Assembly (NCBI GenBank): GCA_019429405.1
Contig: JAHYIZ010000022.1
Location: forward strand, 1-45,863
Reading direction: 5' to 3'
Source of the DNA: Paracoccaceae bacterium
Lineage (GTDB): Bacteria > Pseudomonadota > Alphaproteobacteria > Rhodobacterales > Rhodobacteraceae
DNA length: 45,863 nt
This document shows positions 16,851 to 28,574 of this stretch, piece by piece. Position numbers and translations under genes: made by a program. Each line of letters opens with the position of its first letter. The stretch's first letter is position 1. The notes below the pieces were generated by a model, which worked only from the letters and a program-made list of their open reading frames with translations, was not told where the DNA came from and made no database searches.

Positions 16851-17882
16851 TCAGGCAGGCATCAGCGCCCAGTAGTCGAGGTCGAGCAGCACCTCGGGCA
16901 GGTATTTGCCGTCGTCACCCTTTAGTGCAAAGGGCGCGGCCCCCTGCTTCACCGCCACCGTGCGCAGCCGGATCGCGCCCACGCCCGGTGCCGCAGTCTG
17001 GGTACGGTCAAGCACCTCTGACCATGCCCGCATGGTATCGCCCGCGAAACACGGGTTGGCGTGCGCGCCCGCGTTCAGCGCCACGATCATCTGTGCGTTG
17101 GCAAGCCCGTTGAACGACAGCGCGCGCGCAAGGCTGATGATGTGGCCGCCATAGATCAGCCGCCGCCCGTCGGGCCGCTGGGTGGCGTCGAAATGCACCT
17201 TGGCGGTGTTCTGCCAAAGCCGCGTGGCCAGCATGTGCTCGGCCTCTTCGATGGTCACGCCATCGACATGGTCGATGCGCTCGCCCACCGCGTAATCGCC
17301 CCAGCGGTGTTTTTCACCGGCCAGTTCAAAGTCATAGCGCGTAAAATCAAGCCCTTCTGGCACCACTAGATCCGTCGCCGCCACGGTTTTGGCAAGCGGC
17401 GGCACGGCGGGCACCGGCGCGGGCGCATCAAGGTTGCGCTTGCGCACCATCACCCAGCGCACATATTCCAGCACCGCCTCGCCGCGCTGGTTCAGCCCCC
17501 GCGTGCGCACCCAGACAACGCCAGACGTGCCGTTCGAGTTTTCCTTCAGCCCGATCACGGTCGATTCGGCGGCCAACGTATCGCCCGGCCAGACCGGCTG
17601 CAGCCAGCGCCCCTCGGCATAGCCAAGGTTGGCCACCGCGTTCAGGCTGATGTCGGGCACGGTCTTGCCGAACACCAGATGAAACGCCGCGAGGTCATCA
17701 ACCGGCGCTGCAGGCAGGCCGCAGGCCCGCGCGAATTCATCTGACGAATAGAGCGCCCCGCGCGCCGGATAGAGCGCATGGTAGAGCGCGCGTTCCCCCC
17801 CCGACACCGTTCGCGGCACCGCATGGCGGATCACTTCGCCCACGCGGTAATCCTCGAAAAAGCGGCCGGGGTTGGTTTTCAT
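16851..17882 (-). CDS. mch: Mesaconyl-CoA hydratase (beta-methylmalyl-CoA dehydratase), MaoC-type
   Basis: A 343-residue protein with two hot-dog halves. In the ethylmalonyl-CoA pathway of acetate assimilation it converts mesaconyl-CoA to beta-methylmalyl-CoA. Hydratase features lie in the second half: YAVGERIDHVDGVTIEEAEH, then TAKVHFDATQ and GGHIISLARALSFNG. Length equals what I recall for the R. sphaeroides enzyme, and the neighbours (sdhC one side, DUF1737/nnrU/mcl2 the other) match that genome's order as I remember it. It starts immediately after the stop of the DUF1737-like gene. Confidence 0.88.
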   Translation of the reverse strand: MKTNPGRFFEDYRVGEVIRHAVPRTVSGGERALYHALYPARGALYSSDEFARACGLPAAPVDDLAAFHLVFGKTVPDISLNAVANLGYAEGRWLQPVWPGDTLAAESTVIGLKENSNGTSGVVWVRTRGLNQRGEAVLEYVRWVMVRKRNLDAPAPVPAVPPLAKTVAATDLVVPEGLDFTRYDFELAGEKHRWGDYAVGERIDHVDGVTIEEAEHMLATRLWQNTAKVHFDATQRPDGRRLIYGGHIISLARALSFNGLANAQMIVALNAGAHANPCFAGDTMRAWSEVLDRTQTAAPGVGAIRLRTVAVKQGAAPFALKGDDGKYLPEVLLDLDYWALMPA

Positions 17883-18089
17883 CTATTGCTCTCCCAGCTT
17901 CATCTCGGGGTGGTAGGGGGTCGCCACATCCTTCACTACCGCCTGCGCGCAGCGCATCACTCCGCGCAGCGGGTCAAAAGCATAGGCGGGGCTGCCGTGC
18001 AGCACCCAGCCCTTCGACAGCGCAAGGCTGACCTTGTGGCAAAAGGTCGACGTGTCATCGTCACTCAACAGCCGATAGATCTGCATCAT
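17883..18089 (-). CDS. DUF1737-like small protein
   Basis: A 68-residue cytoplasmic protein resembling the DUF1737 family: an N-terminal YRLLSDDDTSTFCHKVSLAL helix, then GWVLHGSPAYAFD, ending in a short charged tail. Its role is unknown; domain-alone proteins of this kind often sit near metabolic genes. The start ATG overlaps the preceding nnrU-like stop as ATGA, and mch begins at the next base after its stop, so all are in one operon. Confidence 0.75.
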   Translation of the reverse strand: MMQIYRLLSDDDTSTFCHKVSLALSKGWVLHGSPAYAFDPLRGVMRCAQAVVKDVATPYHPEMKLGEQ

Positions 18090-18637
18090 GACACCGCGAC
18101 AAAGGGGTTGTGGCCTAACCAATAGTGAATGCCGGTGATCACGGCATAAATCAGCACCGTCGCCGCAAAGTTCTTGCCGTCGCCCGCAAGGCTGCCCTTG
18201 GCCGGGCGTTTCCAGCGCCCTGCGCGGTTGATCAGCACCATCTCGGCCACCGCCCACAGGCCCAGCCCACCGAACAGCACCACCGAGGCCTGATCGCCGT
18301 TGACCATCAGGTGCGACAGCGCCCAGACCAGAACCCCGGCCAGCATCGGGTGGCGCATCTTGTCAACCAGCACGCCCTTGGTGCCGCCAACGCCCAGCAG
18401 GAAGATTGCCACCAGCATCAGGGTGTTGTTGGCATGAAATGCCCAAGTCGGCGTGTGGTAAAGCTGCACCACGTCGGCGCTGCGAAAGCCCACCACCATC
18501 AGCACGATGGCAATCAGGCTCAACCCCGCGACCATCGCCTTGCCCCGGTCGCCCATGCTGGCGCGCGCTTTTGGCGCAATGCGCTTGAAAAGGTGGGAGC
18601 CAGCCCACAACAAAAGGCCAAGAAGCAGAACCGCCAT
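18086..18637 (-). CDS. NnrU-family membrane protein
   Basis: A 183-residue integral membrane protein with about five hydrophobic segments (MAVLLLGLLLWAGSHLF; AMVAGLSLIAIVLMVVGF; TLMLVAIFLLGVGG; GVLVWALSHLMVNG; LFGGLGLWAVAEMVLI). The motif GDRGKAMVAG and the conserved His in LSHLMVNGD match NnrU. NnrU was named from nitrite/nitric-oxide reduction in Rhodobacter, but the family is widespread and its biochemical role is unclear. Here it sits in an ethylmalonyl-CoA-pathway operon, with no denitrification genes seen. Confidence 0.85.
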   Translation of the reverse strand: MAVLLLGLLLWAGSHLFKRIAPKARASMGDRGKAMVAGLSLIAIVLMVVGFRSADVVQLYHTPTWAFHANNTLMLVAIFLLGVGGTKGVLVDKMRHPMLAGVLVWALSHLMVNGDQASVVLFGGLGLWAVAEMVLINRAGRWKRPAKGSLAGDGKNFAATVLIYAVITGIHYWLGHNPFVAVS

Positions 18638-18646
18638 GACGCCCTC

Positions 18647-19504
18647 TCAGTTTGCGTTCAGCGCGGCAATCGCCCCGGCTTTCGCCAGCACTTGCCGCGC
18701 GGTGACGATATGCAGGTTTTCGACAATCTTTCCATCCACAACCGCAACCCCCTGCCCTGCGGCCTCGGCGGCATCGAAGGCGGCGATCTGGCGGCGGGCG
18801 AGGTCGATTTCCGCCTCGGACGGCGCAAAGGCCTCGTTGGCAATTTCAAGCTGTGCCGGGTGGATCAGGGTTTTGCCATCAAAGCCCATGTCACGGCCCT
18901 GCGCGCATTCGGCCCGCAGCCCCTCGTCATCCTTGAACGCGTTATAGACGCCATCGATAATGGTCAGGCCCTCGGCCTTGGCCGCAAGCAGGCACAGCCC
19001 CAGCCCCGCCTGCATCGCCAGCCGGTCGGCGCGAAAGCGGCTGCCAAGTTCCTTGGCAAGGTCGTTGGTGCCCATCACCATACCGTGCAGACGCGGGTGC
19101 GCGGCGATTTCGGCGGCGTTGAGCATGCCCCGCGCTGTCTCCATCATCGCCCAAAGCGGCACATCGGCAATACGCGCCGCCACCGCCTGCACATCGGCGG
19201 CGCTTGAAACCTTGGGGATCAGCAGCGCGTCGATATCCGCGCCTGAAAAGGCCGCGATATCCTCGGCGCCCCAAGGCGTATCAAGCCCGTTCATGCGCAC
19301 GATTCGCGCGCGGGGACTAAAATCGGTGCTTGCCAGCACCTCGCGCAGCAGCGCCCGCGCGGCGGGCTTTTCATCCGGCGTCACCGCGTCTTCCAGATCG
19401 AAGATGATCGCGTCGGCCGCCAGTTCGCGGGCCTTTTCAAGCGCGCGCGGCTTGGAGCCGGGGATGTAGAGCACCGAGCGGTAGGGGCGGGCAGGCAGAT
19501 CCAT
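18647..19504 (-). CDS. mcl2: (3S)-malyl-CoA thioesterase, CitE/HpcH-type
   Basis: A 285-residue TIM-barrel protein of the HpcH/HpaI-CitE family. Conserved parts: RSVLYIPGSKPRALEKA near the start, the metal-site DLEDAV (about 36-41), RMNGLDTPWG, the metal Glu in MMETARGML, and MGTNDLAKELG. It is shorter than, and different in sequence from, malyl-CoA/beta-methylmalyl-CoA lyase Mcl1 (about 318 residues). It matches the paralogue Mcl2, which in R. sphaeroides hydrolyses (3S)-malyl-CoA to malate and, with Mcl1, replaces malate synthase. Mcl1 is not in this window. First gene of the mcl2-nnrU-DUF1737-mch run. Confidence 0.82.
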   Translation of the reverse strand: MDLPARPYRSVLYIPGSKPRALEKARELAADAIIFDLEDAVTPDEKPAARALLREVLASTDFSPRARIVRMNGLDTPWGAEDIAAFSGADIDALLIPKVSSAADVQAVAARIADVPLWAMMETARGMLNAAEIAAHPRLHGMVMGTNDLAKELGSRFRADRLAMQAGLGLCLLAAKAEGLTIIDGVYNAFKDDEGLRAECAQGRDMGFDGKTLIHPAQLEIANEAFAPSEAEIDLARRQIAAFDAAEAAGQGVAVVDGKIVENLHIVTARQVLAKAGAIAALNAN

Positions 19505-19682
19505 GATTCTCTCCCTCGCAACAATCTTTCGCCAAGGACCATATTTTCGGCATATTCGGCAAGCCCAGATTTGCCGCAACGCAGAATGGCGGCGGGGCAG
19601 AGCGGGAACGTTCGGGCGGTTCAGAGGTTGTTGGCACCGCTGCCGCAGCCTGACCTTGTTCCTCCTCGCCGAAAGACCCGCC

Positions 19683-19984
19683 ATGCCCCCCAGACTTTTC
19701 GCAGCCTCGCTCGGCTTCGGCGCCCTCATCCTCGCCGCGCCGCAGGTGCAGGCCGCGCCCGCCAGCTGCGGCCCGCGCGCGCAGGTGCTGGCCGAAATCG
19801 CTGTGCGCCATGGCCAAAGCCGCCGCGCGGTGGGGCTTGCCTCGACCCAGGTGGTGGTCGAAATCTTCGCGTCCGACGCGACCGGCCGCTGGACCATCAC
19901 GCTGACGCTGCCCACCGGCCTGACCTGTATGCTGGCTTCGGGCGAGGCCTATGAATCACTCGGGCCGGTTTTCGGCACCGGCGC

Positions 19985-19988
<4 letters not shown>
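19683..19988 (+). CDS. Small secreted hypothetical protein
   Basis: A 101-residue protein with a clear signal peptide (about residues 1-24, cleavage near VQA|APA) and a small mature domain of about 77 residues with two Cys (SCGPRAQ and LTCMLAS). I recall similar short periplasmic proteins in Rhodobacteraceae but no function. It is divergent from mcl2, and its stop region overlaps the convergent TauE/SafE gene by 4 nt. Confidence 0.7.
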
Positions 19989-21840
<1,852 letters not shown>

Positions 21841-21857
21841 GCAACGCCAAAGACCAC

Positions 21858-21884
21858 AAGGGCGCGCCCGACCGGCGCGCCCTT
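21858..21884 (+). terminator. Intrinsic terminator after mdh
   Basis: Perfect 11-bp stem AAGGGCGCGCC / GGCGCGCCCTT with loop CGACC, 18 nt after the mdh stop, followed by a short T run. Confidence 0.88.
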
Positions 21885-21930
21885 TGCCATTTGCGCACCG
21901 AATCGGTTCAGGAGCGTCTTGGAACGCCTC

Positions 21931-21963
21931 TTGTGATCACACCCCGGAAACCTGTGATCACAA
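21931..21963. promoter_or_regulatory. Paired TGTGATCACA operators upstream of sucC
   Basis: Two perfect 10-bp palindromes TGTGATCACA (21932-21941 and 21953-21962). The whole also forms a larger inverted repeat with arms TTGTGATCACA and TGTGATCACAA. Centres are 21 bp apart, two helical turns, so two dimers could bind the same DNA face. They lie 114-135 bp before the sucC ATG. A near-identical site stands before sdhC. The regulator is unknown. Confidence 0.7.
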
Positions 21964-22071
21964 CTTGCCGATTTCCCGGCTTGTCGGTGCATTTGCAGCA
22001 TTTAGCGTTTTGACTGTGCCCGTTTCCGTGGCAAAGACGGCTCCAATTGCAAGCCACATGGGACATGGGCC

Positions 22072-23265
22072 ATGAATATCCACGAGTATCAGGCAAAAGC
22101 GCTGCTGCGCAGCTACGGCTGCCCGGTTTCCGACGGCCGCGTAGTTCTGCGCGCCGAAGATGCGAAGACCGCAGCAGGGGGGCTTGATGGCCCGCTCTGG
22201 GTGGTCAAGGCGCAGATCCACGCGGGCGGCCGCGGCAAGGGCAGCTTCAAGGAGCCTGAAGCGGGGCTGAAGGGCGGCGTGCGGCTTGCGCGCTCGGTCG
22301 AAGAGGCCGAAATTCTGACCAAGCAGATGCTCGGCCGCACACTGGTGACGCACCAGACCGGCGCAGCGGGCAAACAGGTCAACCGAATCTACATTGAAGA
22401 CGGTTCCGATATCGCGCGCGAACTTTACCTTGCGCTGCTGGTCGATCGCGGCTCCAGCCGGGTTTCCTTCGTGGTGTCAACCGAAGGCGGTATGGACATT
22501 GAAGAAGTCGCCGCAAAGACGCCCGAAAAGATCATTTCCTTCTCGGTCGATCCGGCCTCGGGGCTGTCTGATTTTCACGGTCGCCGCGTCGCCTTCGCGC
22601 TCGGCCTCGAAGGCGCGCAGGTCAAGCAATGCGTGGCGCTGGTGCGCAACCTCTACCGTGCCTTCATCGAGAAGGACATGGAGATGTTGGAGATCAACCC
22701 GCTGATCGTGATGACCGACGGCAACCTCAAGGTGCTCGACGCCAAGGTGGGGTTTGATAACAACGCGCTTTACCGCCAGCCCGACATCATGGCGCTGCGC
22801 GACGAAAGCGAAGAAGACCCCAAAGAGCTTGCCGCCTCGAAGTTCGACCTCAACTACATCGCTCTCGATGGCGAGATCGGCTGCATGGTCAACGGCGCGG
22901 GCCTTGCCATGGCGACGATGGACATCATCAAGCTTTACGGCGCCGAGCCCGCCAACTTTCTTGATGTGGGCGGCGGCGCCACCAAGGAAAAGGTCACCGA
23001 GGCGTTCAAGATCATCACCTCTGATCCCAACGTGAAGGGCATCCTTGTCAACATCTTCGGCGGCATCATGCGCTGTGACGTCATTGCCGAGGGCATCGTT
23101 GCCGCGGTGAAAGAGGTGGGGCTGAAAGTGCCACTGGTGGTGCGGCTTGAAGGCACCAACGTGGAACTCGGCAAGGAAATCATCCGCAATTCTGGCCTGA
23201 ACGTGATCGCCGGGGATAACCTCGCCGATGCCGCGCAGAAGATCGTCAAAGCGGTGCGGGGGTAA
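22072..23265 (+). CDS. sucC: Succinyl-CoA ligase (ADP-forming) beta subunit
   Basis: A 397-residue subunit. The N-terminal ATP-grasp domain begins [16 protein letters not shown] and holds the nucleotide site ([14 protein letters not shown] near residues 43-56 and EINPL near 206-210). The C-terminal CoA-ligase domain has [16 protein letters not shown]. With SucD it makes succinate and ATP from succinyl-CoA. First gene of the suc operon, 4 nt before sucD. Confidence 0.98.
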   Translation: MNIHEYQAKALLRSYGCPVSDGRVVLRAEDAKTAAGGLDGPLWVVKAQIHAGGRGKGSFKEPEAGLKGGVRLARSVEEAEILTKQMLGRTLVTHQTGAAGKQVNRIYIEDGSDIARELYLALLVDRGSSRVSFVVSTEGGMDIEEVAAKTPEKIISFSVDPASGLSDFHGRRVAFALGLEGAQVKQCVALVRNLYRAFIEKDMEMLEINPLIVMTDGNLKVLDAKVGFDNNALYRQPDIMALRDESEEDPKELAASKFDLNYIALDGEIGCMVNGAGLAMATMDIIKLYGAEPANFLDVGGGATKEKVTEAFKIITSDPNVKGILVNIFGGIMRCDVIAEGIVAAVKEVGLKVPLVVRLEGTNVELGKEIIRNSGLNVIAGDNLADAAQKIVKAVRG

Positions 23266-23269
23266 GAAA

Positions 23270-24154
23270 ATGGCCATTCTCGTCAACGAAAATACCAAGG
23301 TCATCTGCCAGGGCTTCACCGGCTCTCAAGGCACCTTCCACAGCGAACAAGCCATTGCCTATGGCACGAAAATGGTCGGCGGGGTGACGCCGGGCAAGGG
23401 CGGCAGCCTGCACCTCAACCTGCCCGTCTTCAACTCGGTGCATGAGGCGCGCGCCGCTACCGGTGCCAACGCCTCGGCCATCTATGTGCCGCCACCCTTT
23501 GCCGCCGACAGCATCCTTGAGGCGATTGACGCCGAGATGGAGCTGATCGTCTGCATCACCGAGGGCATCCCGGTGCTTGACATGATGAAGGTGAAACGCG
23601 CCTTGGAGGGTTCCAAATCGCGCCTGATCGGGCCGAACTGCCCCGGCGTCATCACCCCCGACGCCTGCAAGATCGGCATCATGCCCGGCCACATCCACCG
23701 GCGCGGCAGCGTGGGCGTTGTCAGCCGTTCGGGCACGCTGACCTATGAGGCGGTCAAGCAGACCTCGGACCTCGGCCTTGGGCAATCGACTGCCGTCGGC
23801 ATCGGCGGCGACCCGATCAAGGGCACCGAGCATATCGACGTGTTGGAGATGTTCCTGGCCGACCCGGAGACCACCTCGATCATCATGATCGGTGAAATCG
23901 GCGGCGCCGCCGAAGAAGACGCGGCGCAGTTTCTGGCGGATGAGAAAAAGCGCGGCCGCTGGAAGCCCACCGCGGGCTTTATCGCGGGCCGCACCGCGCC
24001 AAAGGGCCGCCGCATGGGCCACGCGGGTGCCATCGTCTCGGGCGGCAAGGGCGACGCCGAAAGCAAGATCGAGGCGATGCGCCGCGCCGGCATTGTCGTG
24101 GCCGACAGCCCGGCGGGGCTTGGCGAGGCCGTCATGAAGGCCCTTGGCAAGTAA
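23270..24154 (+). CDS. sucD: Succinyl-CoA ligase (ADP-forming) alpha subunit
   Basis: A 294-residue subunit with an N-terminal CoA-binding Rossmann domain ([18 protein letters not shown], 11-28) and the phosphorylated His251 in [15 protein letters not shown]. Length and motifs are complete. ATG 23270 is the family start, following the sucC stop by 4 nt. A terminator-like hairpin follows it before sucA. Confidence 0.98.
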   Translation: MAILVNENTKVICQGFTGSQGTFHSEQAIAYGTKMVGGVTPGKGGSLHLNLPVFNSVHEARAATGANASAIYVPPPFAADSILEAIDAEMELIVCITEGIPVLDMMKVKRALEGSKSRLIGPNCPGVITPDACKIGIMPGHIHRRGSVGVVSRSGTLTYEAVKQTSDLGLGQSTAVGIGGDPIKGTEHIDVLEMFLADPETTSIIMIGEIGGAAEEDAAQFLADEKKRGRWKPTAGFIAGRTAPKGRRMGHAGAIVSGGKGDAESKIEAMRRAGIVVADSPAGLGEAVMKALGK

Positions 24155-24162
24155 CACTTTCG

Positions 24163-24190
24163 CCGCACCCCAGTCATAGGGGTGCGGTTT
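24163..24190 (+). terminator. Terminator-like hairpin between sucD and sucA
   Basis: Perfect 9-bp GC-rich stem CCGCACCCC / GGGGTGCGG (24163-24171 with 24179-24187), loop AGTCATA, followed by TTTTCCTTT. It has the full form of an intrinsic terminator but lies inside the suc operon, 22 nt before the sucA ATG, so it may attenuate sucAB-lpd relative to sucCD. Confidence 0.7.
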
Positions 24191-24211
24191 TCCTTTCAGT
24201 CAGGTGCAGCC

Positions 24212-27169
24212 ATGACCGACCAATCCCCCAACGACGCCTTCCATGCTTCCAGCTTCCTGCAAGGCGCAAATGCCGACTATGTCGAGCAACTCTACGCCCG
24301 ATTTGCCGCCGACCCCAGTTCGGTCGATGCGGCTTGGGCGGCGTTCTTCCACTCGCTCGGGGACGCTGAGCTTGATGTGAAGCGGCAGGCCAGAGGCGCC
24401 AGCTGGGACCGACCCGACTGGCCGCCGCAACCCACCGATGACCTGACCGCCGCAATGACCGGCGAATGGCCGCTGGCACGCGAGGCCAAGGGCGCGGGCG
24501 ACAAGATCCGCGCCAAGGCTGCGGAAGCGGGGGTGAAGGTTTCGGACGAAGCGGTCAAGCGCGCAGTGCTCGATTCAGTTCGCGCGATCATGATCATCCG
24601 CGCCTACCGGATTCGGGGCCACCTCGCCGCCGACCTTGACCCGCTGGGTATTCAGGGGCAGGAACAGCACCCCGAGCTTGACCCCAAGGCTTACGGCTTT
24701 GGCGATGCCGACATGGACCGCCCGATCTTCATCGACAACGTGCTGGGGCTTGAAGTCGCCAGCATGCGGCAGATCATTGACATCGTGAAGCGCACCTACT
24801 GCGGCACCTTCGCGCTGCAATACATGCACATTTCCGACCCAGAGCAGGCCGGCTGGCTGAAAGAGCGAATCGAGGGCTACGGCAAAGAGATTCAGTTCAC
24901 CCGCGAGGGTCGCCGTGCCATTCTCAACAAGCTGGTCGAGGCCGAGGGCTTTGAAAAGTTCCTGCATGTCAAATACATGGGCACCAAGCGCTTTGGCCTT
25001 GACGGTGCCGAGGCGCTGATCCCGGCGATGGAAGCGATCATCAAGCGCGGTGGTGCGCTCGGTGTTTCAGACATCGTCGTCGGCATGCCGCACCGGGGCC
25101 GCCTGTCGGTGCTGGCCAACGTGTTGAGCAAGCCCTACCGCGCGATTTTCCATGAGTTTCAGGGCGGCAGCTACAAGCCCGAAGACGTGGATGGTTCGGG
25201 CGACGTGAAGTACCACCTCGGCGCCTCAAGCGACCGCGAGTTTGACGGCAACAAGGTGCACCTGTCGCTGACCGCCAACCCCAGCCACCTTGAAGCGGTG
25301 AACCCGGTGGTGCTGGGCAAGGTGCGCGCCAAGCAGGAGCAACTGGGCGACAAGACCCGCCATCAGGTGCTGCCCGTGCTGCTGCATGGCGACGCGGCAT
25401 TTGCCGGGCAAGGCGTGGTGGCCGAATGCTTTGGCCTGTCGGGCCTTGTCGGGCACCGCACCGGCGGCACCATGCACATCGTGGTGAACAACCAGATCGG
25501 CTTTACCACCGCGCCGTCGTTCAGCCGCTCCAGCCCCTACCCCACCGACATCGCGCTGATGGTCGAAGCCCCGATCTTCCACGTCAACGGAGACGACCCC
25601 GAGGCGGTGGTGCATGCCGCCAAGGTGGCCACCGAATTCCGCCAGAAGTTCCATAAGGATGTGGTGCTCGACATCTTCTGCTACCGCCGCTTCGGCCACA
25701 ACGAAGGCGACGAGCCGATGTTTACCAACCCCTTGATGTACAAGGCTATCAAAGGCCACAAGACGACGCTCCAGCTTTACACCGAGCGGCTGGTGGCCGA
25801 TGGTCTGATCCCCGAGGGCGAGATCGAAGACATGAAGGCGGCGTTTCAGGCGAAGCTCAATGAAGAGTTTGAGGCTGGCAAGAACTACCGCCCCAACAAG
25901 GCCGACTGGCTCGATGGCCGCTGGCGCCACTTAGACCGCGAGCGCAGCGAATATGACGCTGGCAGCACCGCGATTTCGCCCGAGCTGATGGCCGAGGTGG
26001 GCACCGCGCTGACCCGCGCGCCCGACAGTTTCGATCTGCACAAGACGGTCGCGCGGCTGCTTGAGTCCAAGGCCAAGATGTTTGAAACCGGCACCGGTTT
26101 TGACTGGGCCACCGGCGAAGCGCTGGCCTTTGGCAGCCTTGTGGCCGAGGGCTTTGGCGTGCGCCTTGCCGGGCAGGATGCAACGCGCGGCACCTTCAGC
26201 CAGCGCCACTCGGGCCTGATCGACCAGACCACCGAAGAACGCTACTACCCGCTCAACCACATCAAGCCGGGGCAGGCGCGTTACGAGGTGATCGATTCGA
26301 TGCTGAGCGAATATGCCGTGCTCGGCTTCGAGTATGGCTATTCGCTGGCCGAACCGAATACGCTGACCATGTGGGAGGCGCAGTTTGGCGATTTTGCCAA
26401 CGGCGCGCAGATCATGTTCGACCAGTTCGTCAACTCGGGCGAGCGTAAGTGGCTGCGGATGTCGGGGCTGGTCATGCTGCTACCGCATGGTTTTGAGGGC
26501 CAAGGCCCCGAACACAGCTCGGCCCGGCTTGAGCGCTTCTTGCAGATGAGCGCTGAAGACAACTGGATCGTCGCCAACTGTTCAACCCCGGCAAACTACT
26601 TCCACATCCTGCGCCGCCAGATTCACCGGCCCTTCCGCAAACCGCTGGTGCTGATGACGCCGAAATCGCTTTTGCGCCACCCGATGTGCGTGTCGAAGGC
26701 CGATGAGTTCACCACCGGCAGCTTCTTTCGCCGGGTGCTTTGGGACGATGCGCAGGGCGGCATGTCGGAAACAAAACTGGTGGCGGATGAAAAGATCCGC
26801 CGCGTGGTGATCTGCTCGGGCAAGGTCTACTACGACCTTCTGGCCGAGCGCGACAAACGTGGTATCGACGACGTCTACCTGCTGCGGCTCGAACAGTTCT
26901 ACCCGTTCCCGGCGCATTCCATGGTGACCGAGCTTGGCCGATTCAAGCAGGCCGAAATCGTCTGGTGCCAGGAAGAGCCGAAGAATCAGGGCGCCTGGAC
27001 ATTTGTCGAGCCAAACCTCGAATGGGTGCTGACCCGCATCGGTGCTGCCCATAGCCGTGCCCGCTACGCCGGGCGCAACGCGTCAGCCTCGCCCGCCACC
27101 GGCCTCGCCTCGCGCCACAAGGCCGAGCAGGACGCGCTGGTAAGCGACGCGCTGACCATCGAAGGCTAG
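24212..27169 (+). CDS. sucA: 2-oxoglutarate dehydrogenase E1 component
   Basis: A 985-residue thiamine-diphosphate enzyme that decarboxylates 2-oxoglutarate and transfers the succinyl group to the lipoyl arm of SucB. The N-terminal E2-binding helix is SFLQGANADYVEQLYARF. The TPP/active-site blocks include VVGMPHRGRLSVLANVL and HGDAAFAGQGVVAE. The pyrimidine-binding domain has RGTFSQRHSG and the C-terminal part GFEGQGPEHSSARLERFLQ. Length fits alphaproteobacterial OdhA. ATG 24212 follows a hairpin. Confidence 0.98.
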   Translation: MTDQSPNDAFHASSFLQGANADYVEQLYARFAADPSSVDAAWAAFFHSLGDAELDVKRQARGASWDRPDWPPQPTDDLTAAMTGEWPLAREAKGAGDKIRAKAAEAGVKVSDEAVKRAVLDSVRAIMIIRAYRIRGHLAADLDPLGIQGQEQHPELDPKAYGFGDADMDRPIFIDNVLGLEVASMRQIIDIVKRTYCGTFALQYMHISDPEQAGWLKERIEGYGKEIQFTREGRRAILNKLVEAEGFEKFLHVKYMGTKRFGLDGAEALIPAMEAIIKRGGALGVSDIVVGMPHRGRLSVLANVLSKPYRAIFHEFQGGSYKPEDVDGSGDVKYHLGASSDREFDGNKVHLSLTANPSHLEAVNPVVLGKVRAKQEQLGDKTRHQVLPVLLHGDAAFAGQGVVAECFGLSGLVGHRTGGTMHIVVNNQIGFTTAPSFSRSSPYPTDIALMVEAPIFHVNGDDPEAVVHAAKVATEFRQKFHKDVVLDIFCYRRFGHNEGDEPMFTNPLMYKAIKGHKTTLQLYTERLVADGLIPEGEIEDMKAAFQAKLNEEFEAGKNYRPNKADWLDGRWRHLDRERSEYDAGSTAISPELMAEVGTALTRAPDSFDLHKTVARLLESKAKMFETGTGFDWATGEALAFGSLVAEGFGVRLAGQDATRGTFSQRHSGLIDQTTEERYYPLNHIKPGQARYEVIDSMLSEYAVLGFEYGYSLAEPNTLTMWEAQFGDFANGAQIMFDQFVNSGERKWLRMSGLVMLLPHGFEGQGPEHSSARLERFLQMSAEDNWIVANCSTPANYFHILRRQIHRPFRKPLVLMTPKSLLRHPMCVSKADEFTTGSFFRRVLWDDAQGGMSETKLVADEKIRRVVICSGKVYYDLLAERDKRGIDDVYLLRLEQFYPFPAHSMVTELGRFKQAEIVWCQEEPKNQGAWTFVEPNLEWVLTRIGAAHSRARYAGRNASASPATGLASRHKAEQDALVSDALTIEG

Positions 27170-27286
27170 GCACCACCGGCGCCGACCATACTGATCGCCG
27201 CGGCGGGCATCGCCCGCCAGGCGCCCGAAACGAAATCTGGCGCAAGCTTCAAAAAGCGCAGTGCGCCGCAAGCGAACGAGGTCAAG

Positions 27287-28495
27287 ATGACGGATGTGAT
27301 GGTGCCCTCTCTGGGCGAAAGCGTTTCCGAAGCCACGGTCGCCACCTGGTTCAAAAAGGTGGGCGATGCCGTCGCGGTTGATGAAATGCTCTGCGAGCTG
27401 GAAACCGACAAGGTTTCGGTTGAGGTCCCCTCGCCCGTGGCGGGTGTGCTGACCGAGATTCTGGCCCCCGAAGGCGCCACCGTCGATGCCAAGGCGCGCC
27501 TTGCCATCATCGCCGAAGGCGCCGCCGCCGGCGCACCCAAGGCCGCAGCCCCGGCGGCCACCGCCGCGCCGGCAGCCGCCGCAAAGGATGTCGAAGACGC
27601 CCCTGCCGCGAAAAAGGCGATGGCCGAAGCAGGCCTCGCGCGCGACGCCGTGCAGGCCTCGGGCCGCGATGGCCGTGTGATGAAATCGGATGTCGCCGCC
27701 GCTGTTGCCGCAGCCGCGCAGGTCGCCCCCGCCGTTGCCGCCGCGCTTCCCGCCGCCGCCGCAGCCCCCCGCGCCCCGATCCCCGCCGAAGACGCCGCCC
27801 GCGAAGAGCGCGTCAAGATGACCCGCCTGCGCGCCACCATTGCGCGCCGCCTGAAAGACGCGCAAAACACCGCCGCCATGCTGACCACCTATAACGAGGT
27901 CGACATGTCTGGCATCATGGGCCTGCGCAACGAATACAAAGACGTGTTCGAGAAAAAGCACGGCGTGAAACTGGGCTTCATGTCATTCTTCGTGAAGGCC
28001 TGCGTGCATGCGCTGAAAGAGGTGCCCGAAGTCAACGCCGAGATCGACGGCGGCGACATCGTCTACAAGAACTATGTCCACATGGGCGTGGCGGTGGGCA
28101 CCCCCACCGGCCTCGTGGTGCCGGTGGTGCGCGATGCCGACGCCATGGGCTTTGCCGCGATCGAAAAGAAGATCGCTGAACTGGGCCTGCGGGCGCGCGA
28201 CGGCAAGCTGAGCATGCCCGAACTGCAGGGCGGCAGCTTTACCATCTCGAATGGCGGGGTTTACGGCTCGCTGATGTCCAGCCCCATCCTCAACCCGCCG
28301 CAATCGGGCATTCTGGGCATGCATAAAATCCAGGACCGCCCGGTAGTGGTGGCGGGCCAGATCGTGATCCGCCCGATGATGTATCTGGCGCTGAGCTATG
28401 ACCACCGGGTTGTAGACGGCAAGGGCGCGGTGACGTTCCTCGTGCGGGTCAAGGAAGCGCTGGAGGACCCGAGAAGGTTGCTGATGGATTTGTGA
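27287..28495 (+). CDS. sucB: 2-oxoglutarate dehydrogenase E2 (dihydrolipoyl succinyltransferase)
   Basis: A 402-residue core of the complex. One lipoyl domain (1-76) with lipoylated Lys42 in [11 protein letters not shown]; an Ala/Pro-rich linker; a small peripheral-subunit-binding domain (about 108-145); a second Ala-rich linker; then the catalytic domain ending in [12 protein letters not shown] with His373 and Asp377. Shine-Dalgarno GAGG precedes the ATG. The 117-nt gap after sucA contains a small hairpin (GGCGGGC/GCCCGCC, 27202-27218). Confidence 0.98.
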   Translation: MTDVMVPSLGESVSEATVATWFKKVGDAVAVDEMLCELETDKVSVEVPSPVAGVLTEILAPEGATVDAKARLAIIAEGAAAGAPKAAAPAATAAPAAAAKDVEDAPAAKKAMAEAGLARDAVQASGRDGRVMKSDVAAAVAAAAQVAPAVAAALPAAAAAPRAPIPAEDAAREERVKMTRLRATIARRLKDAQNTAAMLTTYNEVDMSGIMGLRNEYKDVFEKKHGVKLGFMSFFVKACVHALKEVPEVNAEIDGGDIVYKNYVHMGVAVGTPTGLVVPVVRDADAMGFAAIEKKIAELGLRARDGKLSMPELQGGSFTISNGGVYGSLMSSPILNPPQSGILGMHKIQDRPVVVAGQIVIRPMMYLALSYDHRVVDGKGAVTFLVRVKEALEDPRRLLMDL

Positions 28496-28574
28496 GACGT
28501 TGCGGGTGCCCGTCGTCCCGTGGCAGCGACATTAGGGGTTCTCTCACGTTTCTAACGTGTTGGAGGTGCTTTCA

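Noticed and set aside
18086-18637. nnrU as a sign of denitrification genes
   Set aside because: No nitrite or nitric-oxide reductase genes occur nearby; the gene is embedded with mcl2 and mch, so the family name should not be taken as function.
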